A DNA stretch of 64,000 nucleotides, from contig JARVLF010000001.1 of NCBI GenBank assembly GCA_030849465.1, positions 124,001-188,000 on the forward strand, in the 5' to 3' direction. Shown piece after piece: positions 60,567 through 64,000 of the stretch (position 1 is the first letter of the stretch; each line of letters begins with the position of its first letter). The position numbers and the translations under genes are program-made. Source of the DNA: Moesziomyces globuligerus. Its lineage: Eukaryota; Basidiomycota; Ustilaginomycetes; Ustilaginales; Ustilaginaceae. Below the pieces are notes generated by a model. It ran no database searches. It was not told the DNA's origin and saw nothing but the letters and a program-made list of their open reading frames with translations.

Positions 60567-62453
60567 ATGTCGCTGACGGTCAATCTCTCCTCGGCGGCGA
60601 TCCGCGACGCCTACGAAAAGGTGCTCGATGGCGCCAAGGACTACCTGGTGCTCACCTACGAGAAGGCGTCCAACGACCTGCGCGTGCAGGTGGTCGAGAA
60701 CGGCGACCTGGACGATCTCAACGAGGAGTTCTCCGACGGGCGCATCCAGTACGCCTTTGCGCGCGTCAAGGACCCCAACACGCAGCTGCCCAAGTTCGCG
60801 CTCATCAACTGGTGCGGCGACGGCGTGCCCGAGAACCGCAAGGGTCTCTTTGCGACGCACTCGTCGGCGGTGGCGCAGTACCTCAAGGCGTACCACGTCA
60901 GCATCAATGCGCGCTCCGAGGCCGACGTAGACCCCAAGCTCATCGTCCGCCGCATCGCCGAATCCTCCGGCGCCAACTACTCGGCGGCGGGCAAGGCGGC
61001 CAACACGCACTCGGGCGGCCCGATCGGCTCGGTCGGCTCGAGCTACAAGCCCATCGGCACGCCAGACATCAGGGGCATGCAGAAGGCTGCTCCCAAGGAT
61101 ACCATCGCGCCCGTCGGAACCAACTACGCCTCCAAGAGGGACGAGCTGCAGCAGATCCGATCCGGCTCCGCCCCGACACCTCAGCTGCCCAGCGCGCCTC
61201 GTGTCAACGCCCCGACCTTTGACTCGGCGCCCGCTCCTGCCCCAGCTGCTCCAGCTACTCCCGCTGCTCCGCCCGCACCCGCGCCGAAACCGGTCAGCAC
61301 ACCGTCGGTGCCCCCAGCTCCTCGCCCCGAGGCCGCAGCCGCGCCAGCCAAGCCGGCGGAGGACGATCGCATCCAGCCCGTCGGCACCGCCTACCAGCCT
61401 GTGAGCCTGGGCAAGCCGGGCAAGCTCAACATGGCGAACCGCTTCCCTTTCGCGCAGCAGGACGATGCCTCGTCCGCGCGTGCGCCCCCTGCGCCACGCG
61501 TCGCGTCCGGCGGTGGCCCGGGCAAGCTGACGTGGAGCCAGCGGCAGGAGGCGGCGCGCAAGGAGCGCGAGGAGGAGGAGGCACGGGTCCAGCAGCTGTC
61601 TTCGGGCATGCGCACGGCGAGCTTCGGCTCGGGCGCAGCTGCTCCGGCTCCCAAGGCTCCAGCTGCGCCTGCTGCACCGCCTGCGCCTGCTGCTCCTCCC
61701 GCGCCTGCGGCACCAGCGGCTTCAAACGACGAGGACGAGATCCCGCCGGCACCGCCCGCACCTCCCGCGCCTCCCGCGCCAGCGGCCACGGAAGAGCCGC
61801 GCGAGGTGGAGGAGGCAACGCAGCAGCTGGCGTCGACGCAGATCTCGGGCGGAGGGGGCGGACTGCAGGGCCGCGTGGCGTGGGCGTACGAGGCGGCGGA
61901 GGACAACGAGCTGACGCTGGTGGAGGGCGCGGTGATCTCGAACATCGAGCAGATCGACGAAGGATGGTGGTCCGGCGTCGACGAGCAGGGTCGCGAGGGC
62001 CTCTTCCCTGCCTCGTACGTCGAGCTCATCGAGGGCAACGGCGACGAGGAGGAAGTGCCTGCCGCGCCACCTGCACCTCCGGCTCCGCCTGCTCCGCCTG
62101 CCCCGCCTGCGGCGCCTGTACAGCAGGAGGACGACGACGACGAGATCCCGCCGCCTCCTCCTCCGCCGCCTGCGCCTCCTGTTGCGGTCGCTCAAGAGGC
62201 CGAGGTGCCTGCAGCGCCACCTGCACCTCCTGCGCCCGCTACGCCCGCTGCAGCGCCAGCGAGCGGCGGGCGCGGACTGGTGTGCACGGCCATGTACGAC
62301 TTTGAGGCGTCGGAGGACAACGAGCTGAGCTTCGCCGAGGGCGATGCGATCGTGCACGTCGACGACCAGATCAGCGACGACTGGTGGAGCGGCACCAACG
62401 AGCGCACGGGTGCCCAGGGTCTCTTCCCGGCCAACTACGTCGAGCGAACCTGA
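60567..62453 (+). CDS. ABP1: Actin-binding protein Abp1 (ADF-H plus two SH3 domains)
   Basis: A 628-residue cortical-patch protein that binds F-actin and recruits endocytic partners, including Ark1/Prk1-type kinases in yeast. An ADF-homology domain fills about residues 1-140 (LSSAAIRDAYEKVLDG; FALINWCGDGVPENRKGLFA). Two GT-Y motifs follow, IAPVGTNYASKRDEL and IQPVGTAYQPVSLGKPGK, then KLTWSQRQEAARKEREEEEA and long Ala/Pro tracts with EDEIPPAPP and DDDDEIPPPPP. SH3-1 is at about 432-490 (RVAWAYEAAEDNELTLVEGA) and SH3-2 at about 570-627 (AMYDFEASEDNELSFAEGDA). Yeast Abp1 has a single SH3, so the internal one is a notable difference. The ATG at 60567 fits the family start MSLTVNLSS. No intron is needed. 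Confidence 0.95.
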   Translation: MSLTVNLSSAAIRDAYEKVLDGAKDYLVLTYEKASNDLRVQVVENGDLDDLNEEFSDGRIQYAFARVKDPNTQLPKFALINWCGDGVPENRKGLFATHSSAVAQYLKAYHVSINARSEADVDPKLIVRRIAESSGANYSAAGKAANTHSGGPIGSVGSSYKPIGTPDIRGMQKAAPKDTIAPVGTNYASKRDELQQIRSGSAPTPQLPSAPRVNAPTFDSAPAPAPAAPATPAAPPAPAPKPVSTPSVPPAPRPEAAAAPAKPAEDDRIQPVGTAYQPVSLGKPGKLNMANRFPFAQQDDASSARAPPAPRVASGGGPGKLTWSQRQEAARKEREEEEARVQQLSSGMRTASFGSGAAAPAPKAPAAPAAPPAPAAPPAPAAPAASNDEDEIPPAPPAPPAPPAPAATEEPREVEEATQQLASTQISGGGGGLQGRVAWAYEAAEDNELTLVEGAVISNIEQIDEGWWSGVDEQGREGLFPASYVELIEGNGDEEEVPAAPPAPPAPPAPPAPPAAPVQQEDDDDEIPPPPPPPPAPPVAVAQEAEVPAAPPAPPAPATPAAAPASGGRGLVCTAMYDFEASEDNELSFAEGDAIVHVDDQISDDWWSGTNERTGAQGLFPANYVERT

Positions 62454-62667
62454 CCGAGTAGCGCGTGAGACGACACGTTCAATGCAAGGCGATCACAAGC
62501 AATCATCTCTTAAGTGCATTTCTTGCTTCAGGCTTTGCGTGTGTGCGTGGGGTGGTGGAGGGAGGGATCTACCGATGTGGCGATGTGAGAGATCGGGAAG
62601 GCGTGTGTGGGGATGGTTGGGGCTATTTGCGTAACTCGGGTGAGGGTAGCGATAGCCGAAGCTGCGC

Positions 62668-62684
62668 GGGGGGGGGGGGGGGGG
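62668..62684. repeat. G17 homopolymer
   Basis: Seventeen consecutive G, about 215 nt past the ABP1 stop. Length is likely error-prone in sequencing and variable between strains. Confidence 0.9.
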
Positions 62685-63656
62685 AAGATGGAGGATGAGG
62701 AATGGAAGCGAAGCGTGTCGGCCGGCAGAAGGAGTGCATGAAGGGTGAAGGGGGTTCCTGAGCTGTGGATGCGTGGAGGGGGGGAGAGGTTGGAGAAGGG
62801 ATCTACGGTGCTTTTGTTCAGCTGCACGCGTGCAGCAGCGTTGGGCTTTGACCGAGAGGGAGAGAGAAAACCGCGCAGGATCTGAAACCCATAGAGTATG
62901 CCGAGTGGGCCACAGCATGCCATCGCAGCGACCTACAGTCTGGCGTGTGTCTGTGTGTGTGTGCATGAGACGGATCGGCAGAAGAGCGCGGCGGCTCGGT
63001 GCCTGCGCCCAAGAAAAAGGGGCAAGCGCGTATCTGCGTGGGGAAAAAAGCGATCTTGTTTTTGGCAAGCAAAGCACCTCAGAGCACAACAGAGCACACC
63101 AGAGCACACCAGCGCATAGCAGTGCAGGGCAGAGCAGAGAGGCAAAGGCGAGGGGTTTGGGATGCGCACCCCGCGAATCGCTTGCGCTGGTGGCTCGGGC
63201 TGAGCCGCTCGTCGGCGCTGGCGCTGGGCTTTCCCCCTATCGGCTCGCCCTCGCTTGAAAAAAACCTCCCCCTTTTTTTCGATCCGGCCGTCGGGTCGAG
63301 TCGATCCAAACGCCCTCGCGCTGGAGCCACCGATTTTGGCCAAACGGATTTTGGATGATACTTTTTATTTATTCTTATTTTCGACGCGTGCATCCACGCA
63401 GCTGCGAGAGCGCAAACCCACCCAAGGCTAAGTTAAGGGTGAGTGAGCGCCTCGCCGAGTTGGACCGACCGAGGCCCAAAAGAGGCACAGCCAAACCGAC
63501 GCAGTGCCAGGCCAGCCAGCCTCAGCCAGCCTCAGTCTAGCCTGCTTAGGCTCGAGTGTACGGCTGCGCGCGACTTGACACACACGCTGTACTCTCTTTC
63601 TTTGGAGCAAACGCGCGGATCCGCCTCGAGGCGCTTGCTGCCCCTCACTCTTACCC

Positions 63657-63672
63657 AGCCAGCCAGCCAGCC
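63657..63672. repeat. (AGCC)4 short tetranucleotide repeat
   Basis: Four AGCC units followed by AGCG AGCG. Same motif as at 37606-37645 and reverse complement of 13027-13070. Confidence 0.9.
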
Positions 63673-64000
63673 AGCGAGCGAGCTCAAGGGCAGTGCGCGT
63701 GCTCACCTCACCCGCCACTCCATCTTCTCACCCAAGCGGCCTCCGTGCTCCACACCTTCATCGCCATCACCCTCCTCTACACCAGCACACTCATCGCACA
63801 GCTACACAACACCACCACCACCACCACCACCTCCTAGACGCCGTGTCCTTCATCCTAACTCCGCATCTCTCTCCTACTTCCGCTCGCATTCGTACGGCAC
63901 CAGCCCACTCCACACACAGCCGCTGCCTCGATCCAGACGCCCAGACGCGAATCGTCCGAGCACAAGCGTTGCAACTGGTCGCCTCATCGCTTTCAACGCT

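Larger units (their letters stand above)
62454..64000. other. Right-edge region: ABP1 3' flank and leader of a gene beyond the window
   Basis: No gene is supported. It contains G17 at 62668-62684, four AGCC units at 63657-63672 and a CCA repeat near 63808-63828. From 63.69 kb to the end the plus strand is strongly C-rich like the leaders of other plus-strand genes here, suggesting a start codon shortly past the edge. Confidence 0.5.

Noticed and set aside
62493..63107. 204-codon minus-strand frame in the ABP1 3' flank
   Set aside because: His/Pro/Arg-rich low complexity, crossing the G17 run, without any recognisable motif.

Overview
The window looks like nuclear DNA of a basidiomycete fungus, most likely a smut or close relative (Ustilaginomycotina). 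The reasons are high GC, long uninterrupted open reading frames (up to 2042 codons), very few and short introns (106-165 nt, GT...AG with CTGAC-like branch sites), C-rich pyrimidine leaders before start codons, and protein families typical of fungi. Genus cannot be decided from the sequence alone. I support 19 protein-coding genes, and see no rRNA, convincing tRNA, CRISPR array or intact transposon.

Layout. 1-4.56 kb has no supportable gene and ends in the C-rich leader of an RLM1/MEF2-type MADS-box factor (4.56-6.32). Then come the sorting receptor VPS10 (7.41-11.92), a HAM1-like protein (14.1-16.9) and a 2042-residue Sec7-domain protein (18.06-24.18). The last codons of the Sec7 gene lie inside a degenerate repeat family that continues into a 3.9 kb gene-free stretch (24.2-28.1). 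A Clr4/SUV39-type SET protein (minus) and a flavin oxidoreductase (plus) diverge from one promoter region at 30 kb. At 32.5-35.8 kb (minus) a flavin monooxygenase-like gene runs in frame, with no stop, into a two-exon gene for a signal-peptide membrane protein. A hypothetical single-pass membrane protein (38.3-40.9) follows.

41.6-49.6 kb is compact. It holds SYS1 (Golgi), a TRAIP-like RING E3, RPP40 (RNase P/MRP), RPB7 (RNA polymerase II), RTF2 (replication and splicing) and COX9 (cytochrome oxidase), arranged as alternating convergent and divergent pairs. Three of the five introns I place lie here. The last third holds SLA1, an MBP1-type APSES/ankyrin factor, phosphoglycerate mutase GPM1 and ABP1. 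A C-rich leader at the right edge suggests another plus-strand gene just outside.

The genes are not an operon. Shared themes are membrane traffic (VPS10, SYS1, the Sec7 protein), cortical actin and endocytosis (SLA1, ABP1) and nuclear functions (MADS, SET protein, MBP1, RPB7, RPP40, RTF2, TRAIP-like). Observations most worth checking are the in-frame join of the monooxygenase and membrane-protein genes, the Sec7 domain whose catalytic Glu is replaced by Asp and whose gene ends inside a repeat, the Clr4-like enzyme with no chromodomain and a ~150-residue insert in its SET core, the RTF2 first coding exon that is only the ATG, and a GPM1 intron divisible by three with no stop. I found no evidence for a wholly new multi-gene system.
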